14,650 nucleotides of DNA. Source: Patescibacteria group bacterium. Its GTDB lineage: Bacteria > Patescibacteriota > Microgenomatia > UBA1400 > MFAQ01. The notes beneath the pieces were generated by a model. That model ran no database searches. It was not told the origin of the DNA and was given only the letters and a program-made list of their open reading frames with translations. This document shows positions 6,770-13,678 of this stretch, in pieces (positions within the stretch are counted from its first letter, which is position 1; the number at the start of each line of letters is the position of its first letter). Both the position numbers and the translations under genes were made by a program. The stretch spans positions 1 through 14,650 of the forward strand of contig JAHITH010000027.1 of NCBI GenBank assembly GCA_018817845.1, given 5' to 3'.

Positions 6770-7615
6770 ATGACGTCTAAACGTGATTACTACGATATCC
6801 TTGGCGTCAATAAACAAGCTACTACGGCCGAAATTAAGTCTGCTTACAGAAAGTTAGCCATAAAATGGCATCCAGACAAAAACCAAGATAAACAGGAGGC
6901 GGAAAAAAAATTCAAAGAAATAAACGAAGCCTACGAAATTTTATCTAATACAGAAAAGAAAAAGACTTACGATCAGTTTGGTCACGCCGCTTTTGACCCT
7001 TCTATGGGGGGAAATCCTTACAGCCAGGCTGGCCGTCAATCTGGTCCTTTTACCTATTCTTATTCTTCTGGTGGTCAAGGGGTAAATGTTGAAGATCTGT
7101 TTGGCGGTTCTGGTTACTCTGATCCTTTTCAGGTTTTTCAAGACTTTTTTGGTGGCAGACGGCAGGCTAAACCCCACTACTCTATGAAAATAGAGTTTAT
7201 GGATGCCGTTAATGGGGTGGAAAAAACTATTGTTCACCAAGGGAAACAACACACCATTAAGGTTCCGCCTGGCGCCGACGATGGTACCAGAATAAGGTTC
7301 AACGAATTTGATATTTCTATAAATGTAAAAACTCACCCAGACTTCAAACGCAACAACTACGACATCTATCTAGAAAAAGAAATCCCTTTTACCACCGCCA
7401 TCTTGGGTGGAAACATTACCGTTCCCACCTTAGATAAAGACCTGAAATTAAAAATAAGACCAGGTACCCAGCCAAATACTTCCATTAGACTTTCGAGCAA
7501 GGGTATTAAGCACTTGCGATCTAATCGTCACGGCGATTTTTATATTCGGCTTATCATCACCTTCCCCACCAGACTCACCCGCGCCCAAAAACAAGCCCTG
7601 CAACAGTTTACCTAA
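6770..7615 (+). CDS. dnaJ: DnaJ-family co-chaperone without zinc finger (class B / CbpA-like)
   Basis: This is the J-domain partner that stimulates DnaK ATP hydrolysis. Residues 6-71 form the J domain with HPD at 34-36, followed by YEILSN and YDQFG. Residues about 74-132 are a Gly/Phe/Ser-rich linker. Residues about 136-276 are the two beta-sandwich client domains (VNGVEKTI, IKVPPGADDGTRIRF, GGNITVPTLDKDLKLKIRPGTQ). The protein contains no cysteine, so the CxxCxGxG zinc finger of classical DnaJ is absent; at 281 aa it is class B like CbpA. As the only J protein in the hrcA-grpE-dnaK operon it probably acts as the main DnaJ. No Shine-Dalgarno is evident. The last coding 44 bp (7560-7603) recur at 8661-8704. 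Confidence 0.93.
   Translation: MTSKRDYYDILGVNKQATTAEIKSAYRKLAIKWHPDKNQDKQEAEKKFKEINEAYEILSNTEKKKTYDQFGHAAFDPSMGGNPYSQAGRQSGPFTYSYSSGGQGVNVEDLFGGSGYSDPFQVFQDFFGGRRQAKPHYSMKIEFMDAVNGVEKTIVHQGKQHTIKVPPGADDGTRIRFNEFDISINVKTHPDFKRNNYDIYLEKEIPFTTAILGGNITVPTLDKDLKLKIRPGTQPNTSIRLSSKGIKHLRSNRHGDFYIRLIITFPTRLTRAQKQALQQFT
7560..7603 (+). repeat. dnaJ 3'-end direct repeat, copy 1
   Basis: This 44-bp segment codes for the end of DnaJ. It matches 8661-8704 at 42 of 44 positions in the same orientation. The two copies enclose the minus-strand cassette of two unknown genes. Confidence 0.85.
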
Positions 7616-7636
7616 ATTACGACCCCGGCACGCTAA

Positions 7637-7951
7637 TTACTTTTTATCTGCTGAAACTTGAAATACTGAGGATAATTTATTAGATTTCGCCTGTTTCCTT
7701 AAGGCTATATAAGTAACCACTATATCTCTAAATACCTTTGGAGCATTATCACCGTGCCCCGAAGCTAGGCTTTTTATGGCACCAAATAACTCTGGTTGTT
7801 CACCTTCTAAAATCCCAGCCCACTCCGCCGTTGTATGTTGACCGAATCTAATATCTGCCTGCAAAGTATTAATTGTTTCAGTATTAACAACTGGTAAGCC
7901 GTATTCTGTCAAGTTTTGTCTTGATCCAACTTCCGTTTTTTCTTCTGACAT
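7637..7951 (-). CDS. Hypothetical protein, 104 aa
   Basis: I do not recognise this protein. It is soluble, without a signal or membrane segment. The N-terminal third is polar (MSEEKTEVGSRQNLTEYG); residues about 40-90 are probably helical (TAEWAGILEG, FRDIVVTYIALRKQAK). It lies 22 bp downstream of the 222-aa gene on the same strand and probably shares its transcript; no separate promoter or Shine-Dalgarno is obvious. It is convergent with dnaJ, its stop lying 21 bp from the dnaJ stop. The clean frame and the operon-like spacing support a real gene. It belongs to the cassette between the duplicated dnaJ ends. Confidence 0.6.
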   Translation of the reverse strand: MSEEKTEVGSRQNLTEYGLPVVNTETINTLQADIRFGQHTTAEWAGILEGEQPELFGAIKSLASGHGDNAPKVFRDIVVTYIALRKQAKSNKLSSVFQVSADKK

Positions 7952-7973
7952 ATTTTATTCTAATAACTAATAA

Positions 7974-8642
7974 TTACCTTCCTGTGGTTAACCCCAACCA
8001 AGGTTTCTTTAATTCCTTTTTACCACTATCCTTTTCTCTCATCTTTCTCTTAATCTCATCTGCCCTAGTTCTAGCTTCTCTCAAATCCGCCCGTCTTAAC
8101 CCTTTCTTTTGTTGAGATTCAATAATCTCATCCTCACCCCATTTAGGAATACCTGGTCTTGCCAAAACTGCCACTAATTGCGCCATGTTTAGTTTTTGAC
8201 TTTTCCCCACTTCTCTTGCAACATGATGAACGGGATGGGTTACTCCAGCATTAATTAATTCATCACTTAACTGCCAGCCTGATTTCCCAGCCGCCTCAAA
8301 ATTATCTCGAGCATCTATCCAGTTTAACCAGCTTTGGGGTATTTGACCATCAAACTGACTTCTCCACGTAAGATTGTATCTAGCATCGTTTATATCTCTT
8401 ACCAAACTATCAGCTGTTCTTTTCTCGTCCCAGCCCGGGTTGTTATCGTACCAAGCCTTTGCTCTTGTCACATCCATTTCAAGATCACGTACGTCTCGTT
8501 CAAAATCAAAATGATAAACACCTCCACTAAACAACCCCTTCTCAAATTCTTCTCTAAATATTTTTTTAACAATATCCTTCTTGGGTTTTAAGAAATTTAA
8601 AAACGATTTTCCCCCTGATCTTTCAATTCCATTCTCGTCCAT
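7974..8642 (-). CDS. Hypothetical protein, 222 aa, charged helical
   Basis: I do not recognise this protein. It is soluble, rich in Asp, Arg, Lys and Trp, and mostly helical by eye, with a basic patch near the start (FLKPKKDIVKKIF), a Trp-containing middle (WYDNNPGWDEKR, PQSWLNWIDARDNFEAAG) and a strongly basic C-terminal helix (about 178-213). No signal peptide, metal site or nucleotide-binding motif is visible. An extended -10 box six bases before the ATG at 8642 makes this start attractive and the mRNA leaderless. It heads a two-gene unit with the 104-aa gene. The pair sits between two copies of the dnaJ 3' end, so it is probably an acquired accessory module. Confidence 0.65.
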   Translation of the reverse strand: MDENGIERSGGKSFLNFLKPKKDIVKKIFREEFEKGLFSGGVYHFDFERDVRDLEMDVTRAKAWYDNNPGWDEKRTADSLVRDINDARYNLTWRSQFDGQIPQSWLNWIDARDNFEAAGKSGWQLSDELINAGVTHPVHHVAREVGKSQKLNMAQLVAVLARPGIPKWGEDEIIESQQKKGLRRADLREARTRADEIKRKMREKDSGKKELKKPWLGLTTGR

Positions 8643-8648
8643 ATTCTA

Positions 8649-8657
8649 ATTATATCA
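8649..8657 (-). promoter_or_regulatory. Extended -10 promoter of the two-gene cassette
   Basis: On the minus strand TGATATAAT occupies 8657-8649, a perfect extended -10. Six bases separate it from the ATG at 8642, so transcription would start at or beside the start codon. No clear -35 is seen; the upstream part of the promoter lies inside the duplicated dnaJ end. Confidence 0.6.
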
Positions 8658-8660
8658 GTT

Positions 8661-8704
8661 CCTTCCCTACCAGACTAACCCGCGCCCAAAAACAAGCCCT
8701 GCAA
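8661..8704 (+). repeat. dnaJ 3'-end direct repeat, copy 2 (displaced fragment)
   Basis: 42 of 44 bases are identical to 7560-7603. This copy is not part of any gene; identity stops at 8704, where the REP-like block begins. It marks the right boundary of the two-gene cassette. Confidence 0.85.
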
Positions 8705-8902
8705 TGCTTCGATTGAGGTGACAGGGACGGTCCTTGTCATTCCCGCCTCCCCCATGTCATTCCCGCGCAGGCGGGAATCTATACAAATCAATGGATCCCG
8801 CATCAAGTGCGGGATGACGGAGTGGTAGATGCGGGATGACAGAGGGAGGAAGATTCTGGAGTCCTCGCCGACTCGTCCCCAGAATGACGGAAAAAATAAC
8901 GC
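8705..8902. repeat. REP-like hairpin cluster (copy R2)
   Basis: No credible gene. It contains ATTCCCGC-GCAG-GCGGGAAT (8759-8778) and ATCCCGCA-TCAAG-TGCGGGAT (8795-8815), two strong hairpins, plus the ATTCTGG/CCAGAAT arms near 8853-8884 shared with R1. Positions 8717-8743 match 14420-14446 at 26 of 27 bases. The block is bounded by a 12-bp direct repeat, CAAGCCCTGCAA (8693-8704 and 8903-8914), which may be a target-site duplication. It resembles non-autonomous palindromic elements. Confidence 0.75.
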
Positions 8903-8925
8903 CAAGCCCTGCAAGGGTTTTAAGT

Positions 8926-8951
8926 GAGTTCTAAAACGAATCCGAACACTT
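8926..8951 (+). repeat. IS30-family left terminal inverted repeat
   Basis: It ends with GAATCCGAACACTT (8938-8951), the exact reverse complement of 9949-9962. The outer 12 bases match their partner at 8 positions. Confidence 0.8.
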
Positions 8952-8963
8952 TACAATGTTCGG
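8942..8963 (+). promoter_or_regulatory. Transposase promoter -10 inside an inverted repeat (possible operator)
   Basis: CCGAACA (8942-8948), eight bases, then TGTTCGG (8957-8963) form a perfect 7-bp inverted repeat. The -10 box TACAAT (8952-8957) lies at its centre, and transcription would begin close to the ATG at 8965. The left arm is also part of the terminal repeat, so a transposase bound at the end could repress its own promoter. Confidence 0.5.
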
Positions 8964-8964
8964 T

Positions 8965-9969
8965 ATGAAAAAACATAACAAAATAACTGCCCAAGAAAGA
9001 GATCAGATAACCGTTAGTTTGGCCGCAGGCTTGAGTCTTCGAAAGATTGCGGCCAAGTTAGGTAGGAGTGTTTCCAGCATTAGTGATGAGGTGCAAAGAA
9101 ACAGTTTTCGTGGTAGATATCAAGCCATTAAGGCACAAGAGTTAAGCGAGAGAAGAAACAGAGTTTCAAGGGCAACCAACCCTCTTAAAAACTCTAGAAT
9201 TTACAGCTGTGTATATGAAGGCTTAAGACGTGGTTGGAGTCCAGAGGAAATAGCTGGTAAGTTAAGAAAAGATAATGGTGGTAGAACCATCATCTGTCAT
9301 GAAACCATTTACCGTTACATCTACAGTAAGCAAGGTAGAAAGAAAAACCTAAGAGAGTATTTAGTTCGTGGTCATCAACACAGAAGAAAGTGGTATGCCA
9401 GAAAGTCATACAGGCGAGGTATCCCCGACAGAATCAGTCTTGATTTGAGGCCAAAACAAGCCAACAACAGGACTCAGTTTGGTCACTGGGAGATTGATTC
9501 TGTAGAAGGCAGAAGACACAAGAAAGGTATCCATACCTTCTTAGAAAGAAAGACCAGATACTACCAAGCCGAACTTTTGGAAAACATTGATTCGGAGTTT
9601 GGGGTAGAAGCTCAATTGAAAGTATTTAAACCTCTTCCTTCCAAAGCTCGCCTCTCGGCCACTTTTGACAACGGTAAGGAGAACTACAACCACACCAAAC
9701 TACAAACAAAACTTAAGATGAAGACTTACTTCTGTGACCCCAACGCCGCTTGGCAGAAAGGAGCCAACGAACACTTTAATGGAGTCCTTAGAAGATACAT
9801 TCCCAAAAAAACAGACTTAACCACCGTAACCCAGTTTGAGCTTGACAGCATCGTCGAAGAGATCAACAACAGACCTCTTAAATGCTTAAACTACCAGACC
9901 CCCAACGAAGCCTTCAACCATGAGTTACAATCTATTACTAATTACAGCAAGTGTTCGGATTCAGATTAG
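8965..9969 (+). CDS. IS30-family transposase
   Basis: It catalyses cut/copy-and-paste movement of its own element. An in-frame ATG at 8956 exists, but I chose 8965 (MKKHNK) because the second transposase in this window begins MKKHKQ and the -10 box at 8952-8957 would exclude the upstream codon; this gives 334 aa. The N-terminus has a helix-turn-helix (ITAQERDQI...LSLRKIAAKLGRSVSSIS). The DDE core is intact: FGHWEIDSVEG, ATFDNGKE and GANEHFNGVLRRYIPKKTD. Counting from the 8956 Met these are D181, D238 and E272, a DD(33)E spacing characteristic of IS30. No frameshift is seen, so the element may be active. Its C-terminal codons lie in the right terminal repeat. Confidence 0.93.
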   Translation: MKKHNKITAQERDQITVSLAAGLSLRKIAAKLGRSVSSISDEVQRNSFRGRYQAIKAQELSERRNRVSRATNPLKNSRIYSCVYEGLRRGWSPEEIAGKLRKDNGGRTIICHETIYRYIYSKQGRKKNLREYLVRGHQHRRKWYARKSYRRGIPDRISLDLRPKQANNRTQFGHWEIDSVEGRRHKKGIHTFLERKTRYYQAELLENIDSEFGVEAQLKVFKPLPSKARLSATFDNGKENYNHTKLQTKLKMKTYFCDPNAAWQKGANEHFNGVLRRYIPKKTDLTTVTQFELDSIVEEINNRPLKCLNYQTPNEAFNHELQSITNYSKCSDSD

Positions 9970-9974
9970 AATTC
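9949..9974 (+). repeat. IS30-family right terminal inverted repeat
   Basis: It begins AAGTGTTCGGATTC (9949-9962), the reverse complement of the left core. It includes the TAG stop of the transposase at 9967-9969. Confidence 0.8.
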
Positions 9975-9981
9975 GCATTAG

Positions 9982-10002
9982 TGATATAATACCCTTAAGG
10001 GT
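9982..10002 (+). promoter_or_regulatory. nusA operon promoter with palindrome at the start site
   Basis: TGATATAAT (9982-9990) is a perfect extended -10, identical to the one before the 222-aa gene. It is followed at once by the palindrome ACCCTTAAGGGT (9991-10002), which would straddle the transcription start near 9997. The half-site TAAGGGT recurs at 10011-10017. No clear -35 is seen. The promoter lies eight bases outside the IS30 end. Confidence 0.6.
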
Positions 10003-10014
10003 AAGAGTAATAAG

Positions 10015-10034
10015 GGTGGCGAGGCCACCTTTTT
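10015..10034 (+). terminator. Intrinsic terminator upstream of nusA (possible attenuator)
   Basis: GGTGGC-GAG-GCCACC (10015-10029) forms a perfect 6-bp GC-rich stem with a 3-nt loop, followed by five T. It lies between the 9982-9990 promoter and the nusA start at 10071, so it would end transcripts after about 38 nt unless read through. It would also stop readthrough from the transposase. Confidence 0.75.
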
Positions 10035-10070
10035 AATTAATTACCAAAAAATTAAATAATATAAATAAAA

Positions 10071-11285
10071 ATGGACAACAATCAATTAACCGCCAGAACA
10101 GAATTTGCTGCTGCTATTAATCAAATTGCTTCGGAAAGGGGTATCTCTCCTCAGATAATTTTGGATGCCATAAAACAAGCTTTGGTGGCCTCTTTTAAAA
10201 AAGACTTCCCTGTTTTAGCATTAGAAGTAGAAGAAGACGAAACAAAAGCTATTACAGCAGATATAGACGAAGAAGAAGGTGAGTTTAAAATTTTCCAAGA
10301 CGGCAAAGACATCACTCCGCCTGGTTTTGGCAGAATCGCCGCCCAAACAGCTAAGCAAGTTATCTTGCAACAAATAAGAGAAGCAGAAAAAACTTCAATT
10401 TTAGATGAATATCAAGAGAAACTTGGTGAGGTGGTAAACGGTATGGTGCAAAGAATGGACGGCAGAGACGTGATTGTAGACATTGGTCGTGGTCAGGGTG
10501 TAATGCCACCAGAAGAACAGGTTGGTAACGAGTACTACAAACTAAACTCCAGAGTCAGTGTTTTAATAAAAGAAATCGGCGAAACAATGAGAGGTGAGTC
10601 GGTAATAGTCTCCAGATCAGACCCTAAGTTGGTAAAGGGGCTTTTTGCCAGGGAAGTGCCAGAAGTGGGTGCGGGCAGTGTGATTATAAAAGCCATGGCC
10701 CGTGAAGCTGGTTCAAGAACCAAGGTTGCTGTGGAATCGACCCAAGACGGAGTTGACCCAGTAGGTTCTTGTGTTGGCCAAAAAGGAGTTCGGGTTCAAG
10801 CAGTAATAAACGAGTTAAACGGAGAAAAAATAGACATTATTCAGTATTCAGAAGATCAAGACAAATTTATTACCGCCGCCCTAGCTCCAGCTGATGGCCT
10901 TTTGATTAAAAAGGACAAAGATACAGACGAGTTTGTTGTTACGGTGCCTGACGACCAATTATCTTTGGCTATTGGTAGAGGAGGTCAAAACGTTAAGCTA
11001 GCCGCTAAACTAACGGGTGTTAGACTAAAAATTATTTCAGATAAAACCGATCCGGGCATTACCGTTACCGGGGACGAAGAGTTTGAAATAGATCAGTTGG
11101 GTCTACCCAAGAAAATAAGAAACCTGTTGGTGGAAGCCAAGATGATCAAGATAGAAGACATCTTGTTTAACCCAGACAAGCTAGATGAAATAAAGGGTAT
11201 TGGCCCTAAATCACTTAAAAAAATCAAGGAACAAGTGCTAGCTTACAAACCCCCGGCAAGAGAAGATGAAAAAACAAAAGAATGA
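10071..11285 (+). CDS. nusA: Transcription termination/antitermination factor NusA
   Basis: NusA binds RNA polymerase and RNA and modulates pausing, termination and antitermination. Residues 1-110 form the polymerase-binding N-terminal domain (ISPQIILDAIKQALVASFKK). Residues about 118-182 are the S1 domain (GMVQRMDGRDVIVDIGR). KH1 follows, with EVPEVGAGSVIIKAMARE, then DPVGSCVGQKGVRVQ, and KH2 with IGRGGQNVKLAAKLTG (301-316). Residues 361-389 form a helix-hairpin-helix (DEIKGIGPKSLKKI). At 404 aa it is complete, with just one short C-terminal HhH. No Shine-Dalgarno precedes the ATG, which follows an A/T-rich leader. It ends in TGA overlapping infB by 20 bp. Confidence 0.96.
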   Translation: MDNNQLTARTEFAAAINQIASERGISPQIILDAIKQALVASFKKDFPVLALEVEEDETKAITADIDEEEGEFKIFQDGKDITPPGFGRIAAQTAKQVILQQIREAEKTSILDEYQEKLGEVVNGMVQRMDGRDVIVDIGRGQGVMPPEEQVGNEYYKLNSRVSVLIKEIGETMRGESVIVSRSDPKLVKGLFAREVPEVGAGSVIIKAMAREAGSRTKVAVESTQDGVDPVGSCVGQKGVRVQAVINELNGEKIDIIQYSEDQDKFITAALAPADGLLIKKDKDTDEFVVTVPDDQLSLAIGRGGQNVKLAAKLTGVRLKIISDKTDPGITVTGDEEFEIDQLGLPKKIRNLLVEAKMIKIEDILFNPDKLDEIKGIGPKSLKKIKEQVLAYKPPAREDEKTKE

Positions 11286-12666
11286 AACTACCAGGCCACC
11301 AATTGTAACAATCCTAGGTCATGTCGATCACGGGAAGACTTCTATTTTAGACAAAATTCGCTCATCCAACCTTCAGGCTAAAGAAAGCGGTGGTATCACC
11401 CAAACAATCGGTGCTTATCAAATAACCCATCAAGGTAAAAAAATTACTTTTATTGACACGCCAGGCCACGAAGCCTTTGAGGCCATGCGTAGCCGAGGTG
11501 GTCAAATAGCCGATGTAGCTATTCTGGTTATAGCGGCCGACGACAGCGTTAAGCCACAAACCAAAGAATCAATTAAACACATAAAAAAATCCAAGGTTCC
11601 CTACTTGGTAGCCATTAATAAAATAGATGCCCCGGGTGCAAATGTTGACAAGGTTAAAAAAGATCTAGGGGAAATGGGTGAATATCTAGAAGGTTTGGGG
11701 GGTGACGTACCCTTTGTAGAAGTTTCTGCCAAAACCGGAGAAGGATTAGATAAACTTCTAGAGTTAATTTTACTTCTAGCAGAATTAGAGGAACTAAAGG
11801 ATAGTTCTAAAAAATCTCCCCCACAGGGTGTAGTACTAGAGTCTCAACACCACCCACACATGGGTCCAATAGTCACCTTGCTTGTAAAACAAGGAAAGTT
11901 TAACCTAAAAGATCCATTGTTCTTAGACACTACCCCAATAGGAAAAATAAGAGCTATGAATCTGGGGACAGGAGAGTCGGTAAAAACAGCTCTGCCCTCT
12001 ACTCCGATTCAAATTATTGGCTTTAAAAAAGCACCGTCTACGGGGGATATTATTTCTACCAAGCCATCGGACCTAGCCCAGATAAAGCAAAAAAACAAAG
12101 TCAAGATGAAACTAGACCTAGAAAAACCCAACCTTGTGATTAAAGCCGCGGTCCAGGGTGGCCTAGAGGCGGTTTTGGACAAAATCAAAGATAAAATAAA
12201 CTTGGTTGCCAGTAGTGTTGGTTCAGTTTCTGGTTCAGATATAGAAACAGCCGCCATAAACAATGCTAAAATTCTTGGGTTTAACTCTAAAATGTCAGCC
12301 AGCGTTAAAAAACTAGCTGCTACAGAAAACGTTCTCTTTAAAAATTTCTCTATAATTTACCACCTTTTTGAGTACGTTGACGAATTGTTAGAACAAAAAA
12401 AAGCTCCACCTTTAGCAAAAGAAACCGGTCAAATAAAAATAAAAAAGATATTTAACATCAACGACAAAATTATTTTGGGTGGTGTAGTTCTAAAGGGGAA
12501 GGTTAGCCTGGGAGATAAAATTAACGGCTCAAGTATTATCTCCCTTCAGTCTGCAAAAGAAGATTTAAAAACTGTTAAAAAGGATCAGGAGTTTGGGCTT
12601 GTACTAAAGCCAAGCCTTGACATCAAAGAAGAAGAGGTTATAATAACCCATAACAACAATGTTTAA
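11266..12666 (+). CDS. infB: Translation initiation factor IF-2 (minimal form)
   Basis: IF-2 is the GTPase that brings initiator tRNA to the ribosome. All G motifs are present: GHVDHGKT (18-25), GGIT (42-45), DTPGHEAF (64-71), NKID (118-121) and SAK (154-156). Domain II follows (about 185-265), then domain III with VIKAAVQGGLEAVLDKI (291-307), and the C2 barrel at about 387-466. At 466 aa it lacks the long N-terminal extension of typical IF-2 (700-890 aa); only 10 residues precede the G domain. In C2 the usual GxECG stretch reads KDQEFGL, with Phe for the Cys in the fMet-binding region. It overlaps nusA by 20 bp and the next gene by 8 bp, so coupled translation is likely. Confidence 0.96.
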   Translation: MKKQKNETTRPPIVTILGHVDHGKTSILDKIRSSNLQAKESGGITQTIGAYQITHQGKKITFIDTPGHEAFEAMRSRGGQIADVAILVIAADDSVKPQTKESIKHIKKSKVPYLVAINKIDAPGANVDKVKKDLGEMGEYLEGLGGDVPFVEVSAKTGEGLDKLLELILLLAELEELKDSSKKSPPQGVVLESQHHPHMGPIVTLLVKQGKFNLKDPLFLDTTPIGKIRAMNLGTGESVKTALPSTPIQIIGFKKAPSTGDIISTKPSDLAQIKQKNKVKMKLDLEKPNLVIKAAVQGGLEAVLDKIKDKINLVASSVGSVSGSDIETAAINNAKILGFNSKMSASVKKLAATENVLFKNFSIIYHLFEYVDELLEQKKAPPLAKETGQIKIKKIFNINDKIILGGVVLKGKVSLGDKINGSSIISLQSAKEDLKTVKKDQEFGLVLKPSLDIKEEEVIITHNNNV

Positions 12667-13519
12667 CCAAGAAATAATTGACTCATTCCAAAAAGATCTA
12701 GACAAATCAAACTCTGTTTTGGTGCTTCTTCCCCCAGAACCAGATGAAATCTTGGTAAATTCTGGTTTAGCTCTCTACCTAAGCTTGAAAAATCAAGGCA
12801 AAAAAACTCAAATAGGCTGTTCTAAACTGGATAACCCCGGCCCAATTAAAACAAGCATTGGTAATAAAAACCTAATAATAAATTTTCAGTTTAAAGAGAA
12901 AGACCTAGACAAAGTAGACTACGACGTAGACGAACAAGGAAACTTTCAATTGATGGTTAAGCCCAAAGACGGTTCGCCTCCCCCAGACTCTAAAAACATT
13001 AGCTACATTTACTCTGGTGCAAACGCCGATCTAGTTATTGTTCTGGGCATAAATTCATTGGAGGAACTGGGTAAACTATATTCAGACGAAAAAAAATTCT
13101 TAGACCAAGCTAACATTGTTAGTTTAAACAAAGACTCTAGGCCTGGCAGTTTTGCTACCCACAACTTCCACACCAACTCCGCTACTTCTATTGCAGAAGT
13201 CACTTCTTTTTTACTTCTTAAAACCAAAATCAAGCCAACGAGTGAAGCTGCTAACAACTTACTAAAAGAAATCTACTCTACTACCAACAATTTAAGCACT
13301 CCAAGAGTTACCGCCGATACGTTTGAGGTAATTGCCTTTTTAATAAGAAATGGTGCTCGTCCTCCAGTAACCTCTACTTTTACTCCTACCCCCGATAGAC
13401 TTAACGCCTTTCCTCCCCCAGTTTTTGACCAACCAACACCGTTGAACCAAATTCCACCAGCACAGGTACCATCAGACTGGAAAAAACCAAAAATCTTCCG
13501 CTCATCGCCCGCCAGATAA
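12659..13519 (+). CDS. Degenerate DHH phosphoesterase-like protein (NrnA-like, active site lost)
   Basis: The 286-aa product follows the layout of the DHH domain without its metal ligands. SVLVLLPPEPDEILVNSGLALYLSL (19-43) aligns with the first motif (H...PDGDaigSalaL), but His and DGD are missing. ADLVIVLGINSLEELG (123-138) matches the 'DliivlDtss.eRlG' strand, with Gly for Asp. IVSLNKDSRPGSF (153-165) stands where IDHH is expected, and SATSIAEVTSFLL (174-186) matches the following helix. AANNLLKEIYSTTNNL...VTADTFEVIAFLIRNGAR (197-234) matches the end of the domain, minus its Asp. The DHHA1 domain is replaced by a Pro-rich tail (235-286). NrnA-type genes are known near infB in other bacteria, which fits the location. 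Enzyme activity is unlikely; an RNA-binding or structural role is inference. Confidence 0.65.
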   Translation: MFNQEIIDSFQKDLDKSNSVLVLLPPEPDEILVNSGLALYLSLKNQGKKTQIGCSKLDNPGPIKTSIGNKNLIINFQFKEKDLDKVDYDVDEQGNFQLMVKPKDGSPPPDSKNISYIYSGANADLVIVLGINSLEELGKLYSDEKKFLDQANIVSLNKDSRPGSFATHNFHTNSATSIAEVTSFLLLKTKIKPTSEAANNLLKEIYSTTNNLSTPRVTADTFEVIAFLIRNGARPPVTSTFTPTPDRLNAFPPPVFDQPTPLNQIPPAQVPSDWKKPKIFRSSPAR

Positions 13520-13678
13520 TCACCTCTGTCTATTCTTATTACATTGTTATTGATGATTCTCAATATTCTTCAGTTGTTAAAAAACATCACATCAATTAAC
13601 AATTATCATTGATCGCTAATTGATTTAATAACATCATGAACTCGCCGAAAACACACTTGTTTTTTAAATTCCTTTTCC
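13520..13678. other. Convergent intergenic region
   Basis: AT-rich spacer between the convergent DHH-like and DUF4065 genes. ATCAATTA (13591-13598) and TAATTGAT (13617-13624) form an 8-bp inverted repeat with an 18-nt loop, at best a weak terminator. It contains most of a 28-codon minus-strand frame listed separately. Confidence 0.4.

Larger units (their letters stand above)
8926..9974 (+). mobile_element. Complete IS30-family insertion sequence
   Basis: A 1049-bp element with imperfect terminal inverted repeats of about 26 bp (8926-8951 and 9949-9974; 22 of 26 match, with a perfect 14-bp core GAATCCGAACACTT) around one intact transposase gene. Length and single-gene layout fit IS30. The right repeat covers the last codons and stop of the transposase. 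I see no clear short target duplication, so the exact outer ends are uncertain by a few bases. Confidence 0.85.

Noticed and set aside
7616-7636. Terminator after dnaJ
   Set aside because: The 21-bp convergent gap shows no stem followed by a T run.
8675-8914. 79-codon minus-strand frame across the REP-like block
   Set aside because: Its peptide (DSRLRGNDMGEAG type) is the usual translation of such palindromic repeats; no start signal or family.
8956-8964. Transposase start at the first ATG (8956)
   Set aside because: That ATG overlaps the -10 box TACAAT; the second IS30-family copy aligns from the Met at 8965.
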